A stretch of 64,000 nt of DNA. Source: Comamonas sp. BIGb0152 (GTDB lineage: Bacteria; Pseudomonadota; Gammaproteobacteria; Burkholderiales; Burkholderiaceae_C). Location of the stretch: NCBI RefSeq assembly GCF_024809975.1, contig NZ_JANUDY010000004.1, positions 310,001 through 374,000 on the forward strand, read 5' to 3'. Shown here piece after piece: positions 52,919 through 61,852 of the stretch. The notes below the pieces were generated by a model. It was given only the letters and a program-made list of their open reading frames with translations. It did no database searches and was not told where the DNA came from. A program made the position numbers and the translations under genes. Within the stretch, counting starts at the first letter, position 1. The number at the start of each line of letters is the position of its first letter.

Positions 52919-54289
52919 TCATCGCTGGGGCATGTCGGCGTCGGTGTAGCACAGGCTCACCGTCGCATCCCCGGGTATGGCCGGCATGCTGGCGTTCCAG
53001 GCTTCCCAGGCCGCCACCATGCGGTGCAGGCGCTCGGGCAACACGCTGGCCATATTGGCGCGCTCGCGCTCATCGGCGCGCAGGTTGAATAAATAGTCCA
53101 CGCCATCGACCCGCAGGTACTTCCAGTCGCCATCGCGCATGGCCCGCTGGCCCCGGTGGTTCATGCGCCAGAACAGGGGCTGGTCTTCGTGCCAAGCCGG
53201 GTCCTGCAAAAGCGGCAGCAGCGACTGGCCATCCCAAGGGTAATCCGGAGCGGGCTGGGCACCGCCAATCTCCAGCATCGTGGCACTCCAGTCCATGGTC
53301 ATGCAGGTCTGGCGGCTTTCGCCAGCGGGCGCAATGACGCGCGGCCAATGGGCCACCCAGGGCACGCGGATGCCGCCCTCGGTGAGATCCATCTTGCCGC
53401 CCACCAGGGGCCAGTTGTCCGAGAAGCGCTCGCCGCCGTTGTCGCTGGTAAACACGATCAAGGTATCTTCCACCAGCCCATGCGCCTGCAAGCGCTCCAC
53501 CAGGCGGCCAATGCCTTCGTCCATGTGGTGGATCATGCGCTGGTAGCTCTCGATATTGCCACCATGCAGGTGGTAGATGGCCTGCTTGTTCTCGACCAGC
53601 TCGCGCGACAGCGCCTCGTCGTCGCGGGTCTCCCAGGGCCAGTGCGGGGCGGTGTAGTGCAGGCTCAAAAAGAAGGGAGTGTCTTGCTGCGCGCCTGTGG
53701 CCATGCGGTCGATATAGTCCAGCGCATAGTCGCTGATCAGGTCGGTCAGGTAGCCCGGCTGCGCATGCTCGGCCTCGCCAAACCAGAGGTCATGCTGGCC
53801 GTTGGCGCCGCAGTGGCTGAAATAGTCCACCCCGCCCGACATGGGCCCGAAAAACTCCTCATAGCCCGATTGGAGCGGGCTGAAATGCGGCGGGTAGCCC
53901 AGGTGCCACTTGCCCATCAAGGCCGTGCGGTAACCCGCATCGCGCAGCAGCGATGGCAAGGTCGGGTGGCTGGGCGGCAGGCCCAGGTCGGGGTTGCCAC
54001 GCGTGGCGGTACGGATGGGCTCTTCAGCCGCGCCGCGCAGGCGGTACTGGTAGCGGGCCGTCATCAGCGCAAAGCGCGTGGGCGAGCACACCGGCGAGTT
54101 GGAATAGCCCTGCGTGAGCTTGAGCCCCCCGGCAGCCAGCGCATCGATGTGCGGCGACACAGCGCCAAAACGGGCATTGCGGCCGCCATAGCAGCCCAGA
54201 TCGGCGTAGCCCAGGTCATCGGCCACGATAAAGATGATGTTCGGTCGTTTCAACACAGGGTCTCGCTCACAGTCATGGCAGGCCGGCAC
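52919..54289 (-). CDS. Sulfatase (formylglycine-dependent)
   Basis: This 456-residue sulfatase has metal-binding Asp residues in FIVADDLGYADLGCYGG (about 20-36). The formylglycine motif is CSPTR (Cys about 68), followed by MGKWHLGY and FTSDNGG, so the active site is complete. It hydrolyses a sulfate ester. No secretion signal is evident, but a GTG start 11 codons later is also possible. It lies 45 bases after a Bug binding-protein gene on the same strand, so the pair may import and desulfate an organosulfate. A maturase is not seen nearby. Confidence 0.9.
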   Translation of the reverse strand: MPACHDCERDPVLKRPNIIFIVADDLGYADLGCYGGRNARFGAVSPHIDALAAGGLKLTQGYSNSPVCSPTRFALMTARYQYRLRGAAEEPIRTATRGNPDLGLPPSHPTLPSLLRDAGYRTALMGKWHLGYPPHFSPLQSGYEEFFGPMSGGVDYFSHCGANGQHDLWFGEAEHAQPGYLTDLISDYALDYIDRMATGAQQDTPFFLSLHYTAPHWPWETRDDEALSRELVENKQAIYHLHGGNIESYQRMIHHMDEGIGRLVERLQAHGLVEDTLIVFTSDNGGERFSDNWPLVGGKMDLTEGGIRVPWVAHWPRVIAPAGESRQTCMTMDWSATMLEIGGAQPAPDYPWDGQSLLPLLQDPAWHEDQPLFWRMNHRGQRAMRDGDWKYLRVDGVDYLFNLRADERERANMASVLPERLHRMVAAWEAWNASMPAIPGDATVSLCYTDADMPQR

Positions 54290-54334
54290 CAGGGCGGTGC
54301 GCGGCCTGCGCCAGGCAGTTCAAGGTAAAACAAA

Positions 54335-55318
54335 TCAGGGCTTATAGCCCGACGCCTGGATCACCGGCGTCCACTGCTTTTTGTAGGCCTGCAGGGCTTT
54401 GGCGGTCTGCTCGGCGTTGCTCACCACCGGGTCCAGGTAGTTGGTCGCAAACTGCTTGTGCACTTCCGGGTCCTGCATGACCTTGTGGATGGCGGCAGCG
54501 TAGCGCTGCACCTGGGCGGCAGGCATGGACTGGGGCGCAAAGAAGGTGTTCCAGCCGACGGCAGACAGGTTCACCCCAGCCTCCTTCAAAGTGGGCACAT
54601 CGGGCACGGCGGCATTGCGGGCATCGCCACTGACAGCCAGCAGGCGCAGCTTGCCCGCCTGGTGCTGCTGCACCAAGGTGTCCAGCGTATCGACGGCGAC
54701 GGGCACCTGGCCACCCATCAAATCGGTGAGCAGCGGGGCCGAGCCTTTGTAGCCCACCGCCTCGGCCTCGACCCCGGCCTGCTTGCCCAGCATCAGCGCA
54801 AAAAAGTGCGGCAGGCTGCCGGTGGCGGGTACGCCAATATTGGCCTTGGCCGGGTTGGCCTTGAGCCAGGCGAGCAAGTGCTGCATTTCCTTGACCGGCA
54901 CCGCGCTGGACACCGCCACACCAAACACATAGCGGTTGACTTCGCTGACCGGTACAAAATCCTGCTCCGGGTCATAGCCCAGGTTGTTCACCACCAGCGG
55001 CGCCACTACCATCACGGCGGGGTTGGCCAGCATCAGCACGGGTTGGCTGGACGGCGCATTCTTGACGAATTGCGCCGCCACCCGGCCGCCCGCACCCACC
55101 TTGTTCTCCACAATCACCGTGCTGCCCAGGCTGGCTTGCAGCTTGTCGGCCACAATGCGCGCGACCCGGTCAGTCGCGCCGCCAGGCGGGTAGCCCACGA
55201 CGATGCGCAGCACGCCATCCTGGGCCTGGGCGGGCAAGGCCCACAGCGAAGACGTGGTGGCCAGCACCGAGGCAGCCATGGCTGCGGACTGGCCGAGAAA
55301 ATGACGACGTTGAACCAT
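54335..55318 (-). CDS. Bug/TctC family periplasmic binding protein, sulfatase-linked
   Basis: This 327-residue Bug protein has a signal peptide with QRRHFLGQ and a hydrophobic core ending in PAQAQ. The fold motifs follow: LRIVVGYPPGGATDRVARIVADKL, VIVENKVGAGGRVAAQ and PATGSLPHFFALML. It probably binds an anionic organic compound. Being first in a two-gene operon with a sulfatase, its ligand may be a sulfated organic; this is an inference. It is divergent from the MarR gene. Confidence 0.9.
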   Translation of the reverse strand: MVQRRHFLGQSAAMAASVLATTSSLWALPAQAQDGVLRIVVGYPPGGATDRVARIVADKLQASLGSTVIVENKVGAGGRVAAQFVKNAPSSQPVLMLANPAVMVVAPLVVNNLGYDPEQDFVPVSEVNRYVFGVAVSSAVPVKEMQHLLAWLKANPAKANIGVPATGSLPHFFALMLGKQAGVEAEAVGYKGSAPLLTDLMGGQVPVAVDTLDTLVQQHQAGKLRLLAVSGDARNAAVPDVPTLKEAGVNLSAVGWNTFFAPQSMPAAQVQRYAAAIHKVMQDPEVHKQFATNYLDPVVSNAEQTAKALQAYKKQWTPVIQASGYKP

Positions 55319-55504
55319 GGGGAGTGTCTCCGTTATGAACAGGGGCCCGCAACAGCAGGCCCATGCCCTCTATGGTGCCGCGTTTGATCTAGCCCAAAGG
55401 CATAAGCTTTTTCAGCCCAAGAACCTCTGCCTGCGCAGCATGCCTGCACTGTAGAAAACCCGGGCACAATTGTTCTAATCAACCATCGCCCGGATTTACC
55501 CGCA

Positions 55505-56029
55505 GTGCCGCCCAACCCCCTTGCCGATCCGCAGCAGCCCAGCGACCTGCTGCTCTACCGCCTGGCCAAGCTCACTGCGTCGGCGGGCCGGCTGGTCACG
55601 CGGCTGTGCGAGCGGCATTACGGCATCACCCGGCGCGAATGGGGTGTGCTGATGTGGCTGGCGCGGCAGCCCGGGCTGCAGCCCTCGCAACTGGCCGATT
55701 TGCTGGAGCTGGACCGGGCCCGCATCTCGCGCGCCATTGCCTCGATGCAGGCCAAGGGCCTGCTGCACAAAGCGCCAGCGCTGGGCAACCGCCGCCGCGC
55801 TGCGCTGCAGCTGAGCCCCACTGGCCAGCGCCTGCACGACGAACTGCTGCCCCAGGTGCGGCGCATCAATACCGACCTGGTTGCTGCGCTCGATGCGGAC
55901 GCAGTGGCCCAACTGGACCAGAGCTTGCACCGCCTGCAGCAGCAGGCCAACCGGGCCGTGCAAGCGGACGACAGCGATGCCGCTTTTCCGCCGCGCCAAT
56001 CGGGCCACCGCCAAAACCATTTAGCTTAA
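55505..56029 (+). CDS. MarR family regulator
   Basis: This 174-residue winged helix protein has YGITRREWGVLMWLARQPGLQPSQLADLLELDRARISRAIASMQAKGL as its DNA-binding core (roughly 40-90), with a dimerisation helix after it. The start is GTG. It is divergent from the Bug-sulfatase pair. A palindrome ACAATTGT (55466-55473) and TTG-N7-CAA lie between them, so it may control that pair. The C-terminal tail is basic and His-rich. Confidence 0.85.
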   Translation: MPPNPLADPQQPSDLLLYRLAKLTASAGRLVTRLCERHYGITRREWGVLMWLARQPGLQPSQLADLLELDRARISRAIASMQAKGLLHKAPALGNRRRAALQLSPTGQRLHDELLPQVRRINTDLVAALDADAVAQLDQSLHRLQQQANRAVQADDSDAAFPPRQSGHRQNHLA

Positions 56030-56113
56030 TTTCCACCGTCTTTGATCCATACCCCAGCCTGGCAAACCAGCATCCCTCCCCAGGCATCGGCAACTGCGCG
56101 ACAATCCTTGCCC

Positions 56114-57229
56114 ATGAGCACGACATTTGCACCGCTGACCAACGACACCTTCTTGCGCGCCTGCCGCCGCCAAGCCACCGACTACACGCCGCTGTGGCTG
56201 ATGCGCCAGGCCGGCCGCTACCTGCCCGAGTACAAGGCCACGCGCGCACGCGCCGGCAGCTTTATGGGGCTGGCCACGAATGTGGACTACGCCACCGAGG
56301 TCACCTTGCAGCCGCTGGAGCGCTTTGCGCTCGATGCCGCCATCCTCTTCAGCGACATCCTGACGGTGCCCGATGCCATGGGCCTGGGCCTGTCGTTTGC
56401 CGAAGGTGAAGGCCCGCGCTTTGCCAAGGTGGTACGCGACGAGGCCGCCGTGCAGGCGCTGGCCGTGCCGGACATGGACAAGCTGCGCTATGTGTTTGAT
56501 GCGGTGACCAGCATCCGCCGTGCGCTCGATGGCCGTGTGCCGCTGATCGGTTTCTCCGGCAGCCCCTGGACCTTGGCCTGTTACATGGTCGAAGGCAAGG
56601 GCAGCGATGACTACCGCCAGGTCAAGACGCTGATGTACAGCCGCCCCGACTTGATGCACCGCATCCTGGAGGTGAATGCCGACAGCGTGGCCGCCTACCT
56701 CAATGCCCAGATCGATGCCGGCTCGCAAGCGGTGATGATTTTTGACAGCTGGGGAGGTGTGCTGGCCGATGGCGCTTTCCAGCAGTTCAGCCTGGCCTAC
56801 ACCAAGCGCGTGCTCAGCCAGCTCAAGCGCACTGGCGTGGATGGCACTGACGTGCCGCGCATCGTGTTCACCAAGGGCGGCGGCATTTGGCTGCCCGAGA
56901 TGCGCGCGCTGGACTGCGAAGTGCTGGGCCTCGATTGGACCGCCAACCTCGGCCAGGCCCGCGCCATCGTTGGCGGCGAAGCCGGCGGCCCCGGCAAGGC
57001 ACTGCAAGGCAATATCGACCCCAATGTGCTGTTTGCGCCGCCCGAGCGCATTGCCGAGCAGGTGCGCCATGTGCTGGAGAGCTTTGGCACGCCGCACACC
57101 GACACCAGCCGCTCCGGCCCCACGCATATCTTCAACCTGGGCCATGGCATCAGCCAGTTCACCCCGCCCGAGCATGTGGCCGCACTGGTCGAGGCCGTGC
57201 ACAGCCAGTCGCGTGCGATGCGCGCCTGA
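56114..57229 (+). CDS. hemE: Uroporphyrinogen decarboxylase
   Basis: This 371-residue enzyme of heme synthesis converts uroporphyrinogen III to coproporphyrinogen III. The invariant N-terminal motif [19 protein letters not shown] (about 26-44) and [17 protein letters not shown] (about 82-100) are present. So are [17 protein letters not shown] and the C-terminal FNLGHGI segment. The ATG chosen gives the family length; upstream reading-frame sequence is not conserved in style. It is followed by a bidirectional terminator. Confidence 0.95.
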   Translation: MSTTFAPLTNDTFLRACRRQATDYTPLWLMRQAGRYLPEYKATRARAGSFMGLATNVDYATEVTLQPLERFALDAAILFSDILTVPDAMGLGLSFAEGEGPRFAKVVRDEAAVQALAVPDMDKLRYVFDAVTSIRRALDGRVPLIGFSGSPWTLACYMVEGKGSDDYRQVKTLMYSRPDLMHRILEVNADSVAAYLNAQIDAGSQAVMIFDSWGGVLADGAFQQFSLAYTKRVLSQLKRTGVDGTDVPRIVFTKGGGIWLPEMRALDCEVLGLDWTANLGQARAIVGGEAGGPGKALQGNIDPNVLFAPPERIAEQVRHVLESFGTPHTDTSRSGPTHIFNLGHGISQFTPPEHVAALVEAVHSQSRAMRA

Positions 57230-57251
57230 GCGCTGCGCCGCCATCCAAGCC

Positions 57252-57275
57252 AAAGCCCCGCATGCGGGGCTTTGT
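57252..57275. terminator. Bidirectional terminator after hemE
   Basis: A 9-bp stem (AAAGCCCCG/CGGGGCTTT) has a four-base loop. It serves hemE and the converging GmhB-like gene, though its T tracts are short. Confidence 0.75.
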
Positions 57276-57293
57276 TCATGGTGCTGAAAGGGC

Positions 57294-57854
57294 TCAGGCT
57301 TGCGGCGGCCGGCTGGCCAGCGCCTGCAGCAAGTGCTCGGTGCACTGCACCATGCTCACATGCTGCTGGGCCTGGTCGGAAGGGCACAGGGCCGCCTCTG
57401 CATCGGGCTCCGCAGGGACGGACACCCAGTGCAGCCGCGCCCCCAGGCTGGCAGCCGCCTGCAGCAAGCCGGGGCTGCGGGCAATCACCGCGACCTTGCC
57501 GGCTTCCATGTTGAAGCGGTCCAGAATCTGGCGCAGCAGCGTGGCCTGGGCATCCAGGCAGTCGCAGTGGTCATCGGGCGGATGCGGGCAAAAGAACACC
57601 GCATCGACCTTGGCCCCGACGGTGGCCAGCTCCTTGTACATCTGGCGGTGGTAGTCGTTCAGCGCTGCACAGTCGTACAGGCCCCGGCCCAGACCGGGCT
57701 GGTTGGCCACCAGCACCACATGCCAGCCAGAGAGGTTGAGCCGGGCGATGCTGATAGCCGCGTCGGGCATGGTTTGCCAGTCCGCATGGCCCGTCAACTG
57801 GCCCCGCACCGGCAGACCCACAATACCGTCACGCTCGAGAATCGCAAGTTTCAT
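57294..57854 (-). CDS. GmhB-like HAD protein with lost catalytic residues
   Basis: This 186-residue protein is clearly homologous to heptose bisphosphate phosphatase GmhB: GWHVVLVANQPGLGRGLYD, and the zinc site CPHPPDDHCDC, which is intact. The key residues are changed. The nucleophile Asp of DRDG is Glu (LERDG, residue 7). The Lys after the zinc site is replaced (CDCLDAQ instead of CRKP), and the metal-binding GDS.RDL loop reads ARSPGLL. It is therefore probably not a phosphatase. It sits where gmhB lies in Burkholderiales, after glyS. It could be a pseudoenzyme, or a gene decaying while another gmhB serves. Confidence 0.82.
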   Translation of the reverse strand: MKLAILERDGIVGLPVRGQLTGHADWQTMPDAAISIARLNLSGWHVVLVANQPGLGRGLYDCAALNDYHRQMYKELATVGAKVDAVFFCPHPPDDHCDCLDAQATLLRQILDRFNMEAGKVAVIARSPGLLQAAASLGARLHWVSVPAEPDAEAALCPSDQAQQHVSMVQCTEHLLQALASRPPQA

Positions 57855-57920
57855 CGCAGGCTCCCTCAGAAGGCAGGCTATCGGGCACACCGCCCTGCAG
57901 GGCGGCGGCCATCCAGCTTA

Positions 57921-60053
57921 TCAGGCAGCGACCAGGCGCGACAGATCGGCAATGCGGTTCATGGCCTCATGCAAGGTCGCCAGCAGGCCCAGGCGGTTGG
58001 CCTTGAGCGCTGGGTCTTCGGCATTCACCATCACATGCTCAAAGAATGCGTCGACCGGTGTGCGCAAGGCTGCCAGGGTCTGCAGGCTGGCGGTGTAATC
58101 GCCTTCGGCAAACTGGGCATCGGCCTTGGGCGCGACGGCTTGCAGCGCGGCAAACAGGTCCTTCTCGGCTTGCTCTTGCAGCAGGGCTTCGTCCACGCGG
58201 GCGCGCACCGGGCCATCGGCCTTCTTCAGGATATTGCCCACGCGCTTGTTGGCAGCGGCCAGCGCCGGTGCCTCGGGCAGCGCGGCAAAGGCACGCACCG
58301 CTTCCAGGCGCTTTTGCACATCGGCCAGGCGCTGGGGGCGGTAGGCCAGCACGGCATCCACTTCCTGCGCGCCAAAGCCTTGCTCACGCAGGCTGCCGGC
58401 CAGGCGGTCGTAGATGAAGTCGGCCAGCGCAGCGCTGGCGTCTTCGATCTTGTCGCCAAAGGCGGGCAAGGTGCTGACCAGCAAGGTGTCCAGGTCCAGC
58501 GGCAGGTCCTTTTCGACCAGCATGCGGATGACGCCCAGCGCATGGCGGCGCAGCGCAAACGGGTCGCGGTCGCCGGTCGGCAGGTTGCCTATGCCGAACA
58601 TGCCCACCAGGGTTTCAAGCTTGTCGGCCAGTGCCACGATCACGCCCACCTCGCCGCGTGGCAGCACATCGCCGGCAAAGCGCGGCTTGTAGTGGTCTTC
58701 AATGGCGTCGGCCACTGCGGCATCGAGCTGGTCGTTGAGCGCGTAGTAGCGGCCCATGGTGCCCTGCAGTTCAGGGAATTCGCCCACCATGTCGGTGATC
58801 AGGTCGGTCTTGGCCAGCATCGCGGCCTGGTCGACCTGCTTGCCCAGCGCCGTGGCGCCCAGCTGCTGCGCAATGCTCTTGGCAATCGCGCGCACGCGCT
58901 GCACCCGCTCACCCTGGGTGCCCAGCTTGTTGTGGTAGACCACCTTGTCCAGCGCTTCGACGCGCGAGGCCAGGGTTTTCTTGCGGTCCTGGTCAAAGAA
59001 GAACTTGGCATCGGCCAGGCGCGGGCGCACCACGCGCTCGTTGCCACCAGTCACTGCCGATGCATCGGCCGGGCTGATGTTGCTCACCACCAGGAACTGG
59101 TTGGTCAGCGCGCCATCGGCGGCCAGCAGCGGGAAGTACTTCTGGTTGGCCTTCATCGTCAGGATCAGGCACTCCTGCGGCACATCGAGAAACTCTTTCT
59201 CAAAGGCGCAGACCAGCACATGGGGGCGCTCGACCAGGGCCGTCACCTCGTCCAGCAGGGCTTCGTCGTCAATCGGCTTGACGCCGCCGCCCACGCGCTC
59301 GGCTGCGGCCTGCAGCTGGCGCACGATCTCGGCCTTGCGCTCGTCAAAGCTGGCAATCACCGCCCCTTGCTCGGCCAAGGTCTTGGCGTAGCTGTCGGCA
59401 TCGGCAATCACCAGCGGATCGACCAAGGCTTCAAAGCGGTGGCCGTGCGTGGTGTTGCCCGCCTTCAGGCCCAGCGCCTCGATGGACAGCAGCACCTCGG
59501 TGCCGTGCAAGGCCACCAGGCCGTGGGCCGGGCGCACAAACTGCACGCTGCTCCAGCCGGGCAGCTCGCAGTTGCTCTCCAGCTGGTAGGTCATCACCTT
59601 GGGAATGGGCAGCTTGGCGATGCTCTCGGTCAGCGCCTTTTGCAGGCCTTCGGCCAGGCTGACGCCAGCGGCCGTGCTGTCATAGAACAGCGCTTCGGCC
59701 TTGCCGTCCTGGACCCGCTTGAGCTGCGGCACCACCGAGGCATCAGCACCCAGCGCGGCGAGCTTCTTGAGCAGCGCCGGCGTGGGCTGGCCGTCTGCCG
59801 ACAGGCCGACGGCCACGGGCATCAGCTTTTGCGACACCTGCTTGTCGGCAGCGCGGGGCAGCACATGGGTGATCAGCGCGGCCAGGCGGCGCGGCGAGGC
59901 ATAGGCCGTCAGCTGCGAGGCGTCCCCGGCCAGGCCCTGCGCGCGCAATTGCTGCAGCAGCACCTGGGCAAAGGCATCGCCCAGCTTTTTGAGCGCCTTG
60001 GGGGGCAGCTCTTCAACAAACAGTTCAACCAGAAGATTGGGAGAGGAAGTCAT
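57921..60053 (-). CDS. glyS: Glycyl-tRNA synthetase beta subunit
   Basis: This 710-residue subunit of the alpha2beta2 enzyme starts LLVELFVEELPPKALKKLG, the standard GlyS opening, and contains LTMKANQKYFPLL and VARLADAKFFFDQDR-like segments. It ends with an anticodon-binding region including FFEHVMVNAED. The length fits the family. The ATG overlaps the stop of the DUF457-type gene by four bases, so translation is coupled. Confidence 0.95.
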   Translation of the reverse strand: MTSSPNLLVELFVEELPPKALKKLGDAFAQVLLQQLRAQGLAGDASQLTAYASPRRLAALITHVLPRAADKQVSQKLMPVAVGLSADGQPTPALLKKLAALGADASVVPQLKRVQDGKAEALFYDSTAAGVSLAEGLQKALTESIAKLPIPKVMTYQLESNCELPGWSSVQFVRPAHGLVALHGTEVLLSIEALGLKAGNTTHGHRFEALVDPLVIADADSYAKTLAEQGAVIASFDERKAEIVRQLQAAAERVGGGVKPIDDEALLDEVTALVERPHVLVCAFEKEFLDVPQECLILTMKANQKYFPLLAADGALTNQFLVVSNISPADASAVTGGNERVVRPRLADAKFFFDQDRKKTLASRVEALDKVVYHNKLGTQGERVQRVRAIAKSIAQQLGATALGKQVDQAAMLAKTDLITDMVGEFPELQGTMGRYYALNDQLDAAVADAIEDHYKPRFAGDVLPRGEVGVIVALADKLETLVGMFGIGNLPTGDRDPFALRRHALGVIRMLVEKDLPLDLDTLLVSTLPAFGDKIEDASAALADFIYDRLAGSLREQGFGAQEVDAVLAYRPQRLADVQKRLEAVRAFAALPEAPALAAANKRVGNILKKADGPVRARVDEALLQEQAEKDLFAALQAVAPKADAQFAEGDYTASLQTLAALRTPVDAFFEHVMVNAEDPALKANRLGLLATLHEAMNRIADLSRLVAA

Positions 60054-60583
60054 CAGGATTTCCGGGTATGGCGCAGCGCAAAGATCGACAGGCCCAGGGT
60101 CAGCAGCGGGAACCATACGTTGTAGAGTTCACTGACCAGGACCTGCACACCGCGCTGCGAGAAAAAGCGGTCAGCAGCAATGGGCGATACCGCAATCGGT
60201 CGCCAAGGGCTGAAAAAACGTTCGGCGCTCAAAGGCCACAACAGGGCAATGCCGCTGCCGCCGCTGGTCATCATGTCCAGCAAGGGGTGCGACAAGGTGC
60301 AGGCAAACACCCAGGCAAAGCCAGCCAGGCGCGACAACTTCCACCAGCGGGCCAGCCACAGCCCTATCAAGCCCATCAGCAGCGCAAACAAGGCCGTGTG
60401 GGTGATGCCACGGTGGGCCCAGATGCCACTGCCGGCGCTGCCAAACTGGTAGGGAATGCCATCAAAATCAGGCGCAATCGCGGCCAGCGCCCCCACCAGC
60501 AGCATGCTGGGCGGCACACGGCGGCTGCCCAGCGCCAGCGCTGCGGCAACCGGTACGGCGACATGCGTGAAGATGGTGGGCAT
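60053..60583 (-). CDS. DUF457/YdjM-type membrane-bound hydrolase-like protein
   Basis: This 176-residue protein has about four membrane helices and the YdjM/DUF457 metal motifs: FTHVAVPVAAALALGSR, APDFDGIP, WAHRGITHTALFALLMG and SHPLLDMMTSGG. The His/Asp set resembles that of predicted membrane metal-dependent hydrolases. It starts 23 bases after glyQ and overlaps glyS, an unusual insertion between the two subunit genes. Its activity is unproven. Confidence 0.85.
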   Translation of the reverse strand: MPTIFTHVAVPVAAALALGSRRVPPSMLLVGALAAIAPDFDGIPYQFGSAGSGIWAHRGITHTALFALLMGLIGLWLARWWKLSRLAGFAWVFACTLSHPLLDMMTSGGSGIALLWPLSAERFFSPWRPIAVSPIAADRFFSQRGVQVLVSELYNVWFPLLTLGLSIFALRHTRKS

Positions 60584-60606
60584 GGGCTGCGCCTGGGTGC
60601 TGCGGT

Positions 60607-61515
60607 TTAGGCCGCAGCCTTGGGCGGGATCTGCGCAACCCAGTCACGCGGCGCCATCGGGAAGCCCAGGCGCTCGCGGCTGTCGTAGTAGCTTTGCGCC
60701 ACGGCGCGCGCGAGGTTGCGGATGCGGCCAATGTAGGCCGCCCGCTCGGTCACGCTGATGGCGCCACGCGCATCGAGCATATTGAAGGTGTGGCCGGCCT
60801 TGAGCACCTGCTCATAGGCGGGCAGCGCCAGTTGCTGCTCCATCAAGAGCTTGGCCTGCTTTTCATGGGCGCCAAAGGCCTGGAACAGAAACTCCGCATC
60901 GGAATGCTCGAAGTTGTAGGTGGACTGCTCCACCTCGTTTTGGTGGTACACGTCGCCGTAGGTCAGGCCATCGGTCCACTGCAGGTTGTAGACGTTGTCC
61001 ACGCCCTGCAAATACATGGCCAGGCGCTCCAGACCGTAGGTGATCTCGCCAGTCGCCGGCTTGCAATCGATACCGCCCACCTGCTGGAAATAGGTGAACT
61101 GGGTCACTTCCATGCCGTTGAGCCAGACTTCCCAGCCCAGACCCCAGGCGCCCAGCGTTGGGTTTTCCCAGTCGTCTTCGACAAAGCGGATGTCGTTCTT
61201 CTTCAGGTCAAAGCCCAGCGCAGTGAGCGAGCCCAGATACAGATCGAGGATATTGGCCGGCGCGGGCTTGAGCACCACCTGGAACTGGTAGTAGTGCTGC
61301 AGGCGGTTGGGGTTCTCGCCGTAGCGACCATCCTTGGGGCGGCGGCTGGGCTGCACATAGGCGGCTTTCCAGGGCTCGGGGCCAATGGCGCGCAAGAAGG
61401 TGGCGGTGTGCGAGGTTCCTGCACCCACCTCCATGTCATAAGGTTGCAATAGTGCGCAGCCCTGGTCGGCCCAGTACTGCTGCAGCTTCAAAATGATTTG
61501 TTGGAAATTCAACAT
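60607..61515 (-). CDS. glyQ: Glycyl-tRNA synthetase alpha subunit
   Basis: This 302-residue subunit is very well conserved: [49 protein letters not shown], and [22 protein letters not shown]. It carries the adenylation site for glycine. The ATG giving MLNFQQ is chosen; 69 upstream in-frame codons lack any family feature. Confidence 0.95.
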   Translation of the reverse strand: MLNFQQIILKLQQYWADQGCALLQPYDMEVGAGTSHTATFLRAIGPEPWKAAYVQPSRRPKDGRYGENPNRLQHYYQFQVVLKPAPANILDLYLGSLTALGFDLKKNDIRFVEDDWENPTLGAWGLGWEVWLNGMEVTQFTYFQQVGGIDCKPATGEITYGLERLAMYLQGVDNVYNLQWTDGLTYGDVYHQNEVEQSTYNFEHSDAEFLFQAFGAHEKQAKLLMEQQLALPAYEQVLKAGHTFNMLDARGAISVTERAAYIGRIRNLARAVAQSYYDSRERLGFPMAPRDWVAQIPPKAAA

Positions 61516-61852
61516 GGAGAGTCTGGTGGTGGACGCAGCCTGCTGCCAGTGCCCGCGATGGGCCGCACAGCAACAAGATCGGACTGCATGCATGCCTTGC
61601 TGCCTGTCTGCACCAGCAAAGCGGTCAAAACATTTGATTTTAGTGCTTTCAGCGGGGCCATGGGCGGCGATAACCGCGCATGCCAAGGACAAGGCCGGCC
61701 CAGTGCCTTCGTCTGCCAGCAACAGCCTGCGTGGGCACCCCGCCTACCGGGCATCTGCGATCTCATTTTGATAGCAGTCCATCCGTATCCAGCAAGCAAA
61801 AGAAAAGCGCCCGAAGGCGCTTTGTCAGAGGGGATCCATGGGCTGGGCCCAT
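61516..61852. other. Intergenic region upstream of glyQ
   Basis: The 337 bases should hold the glyQ leader and promoter. No anticodon-matching T-box structure was recognised, and none is expected in betaproteobacteria. A minus-strand terminator for fabAB lies at the right end. The reading frames here are not convincing genes. Confidence 0.5.
61797..61823 (-). terminator. Rho-independent terminator of fabAB
   Basis: An 8-bp stem (AAAGCGCC/GGCGCTTT) closes a TTCG tetraloop as read on the minus strand, a very stable C(UUCG)G hairpin, followed by TCTTTTG. It lies about 30 bases past the fabB stop. Confidence 0.88.

Noticed and set aside
57300..60125. 941-codon frame antisense to glyS and the GmhB-like gene
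   Set aside because: It covers two real genes and the gap between them; the composition is typical of an antisense frame.
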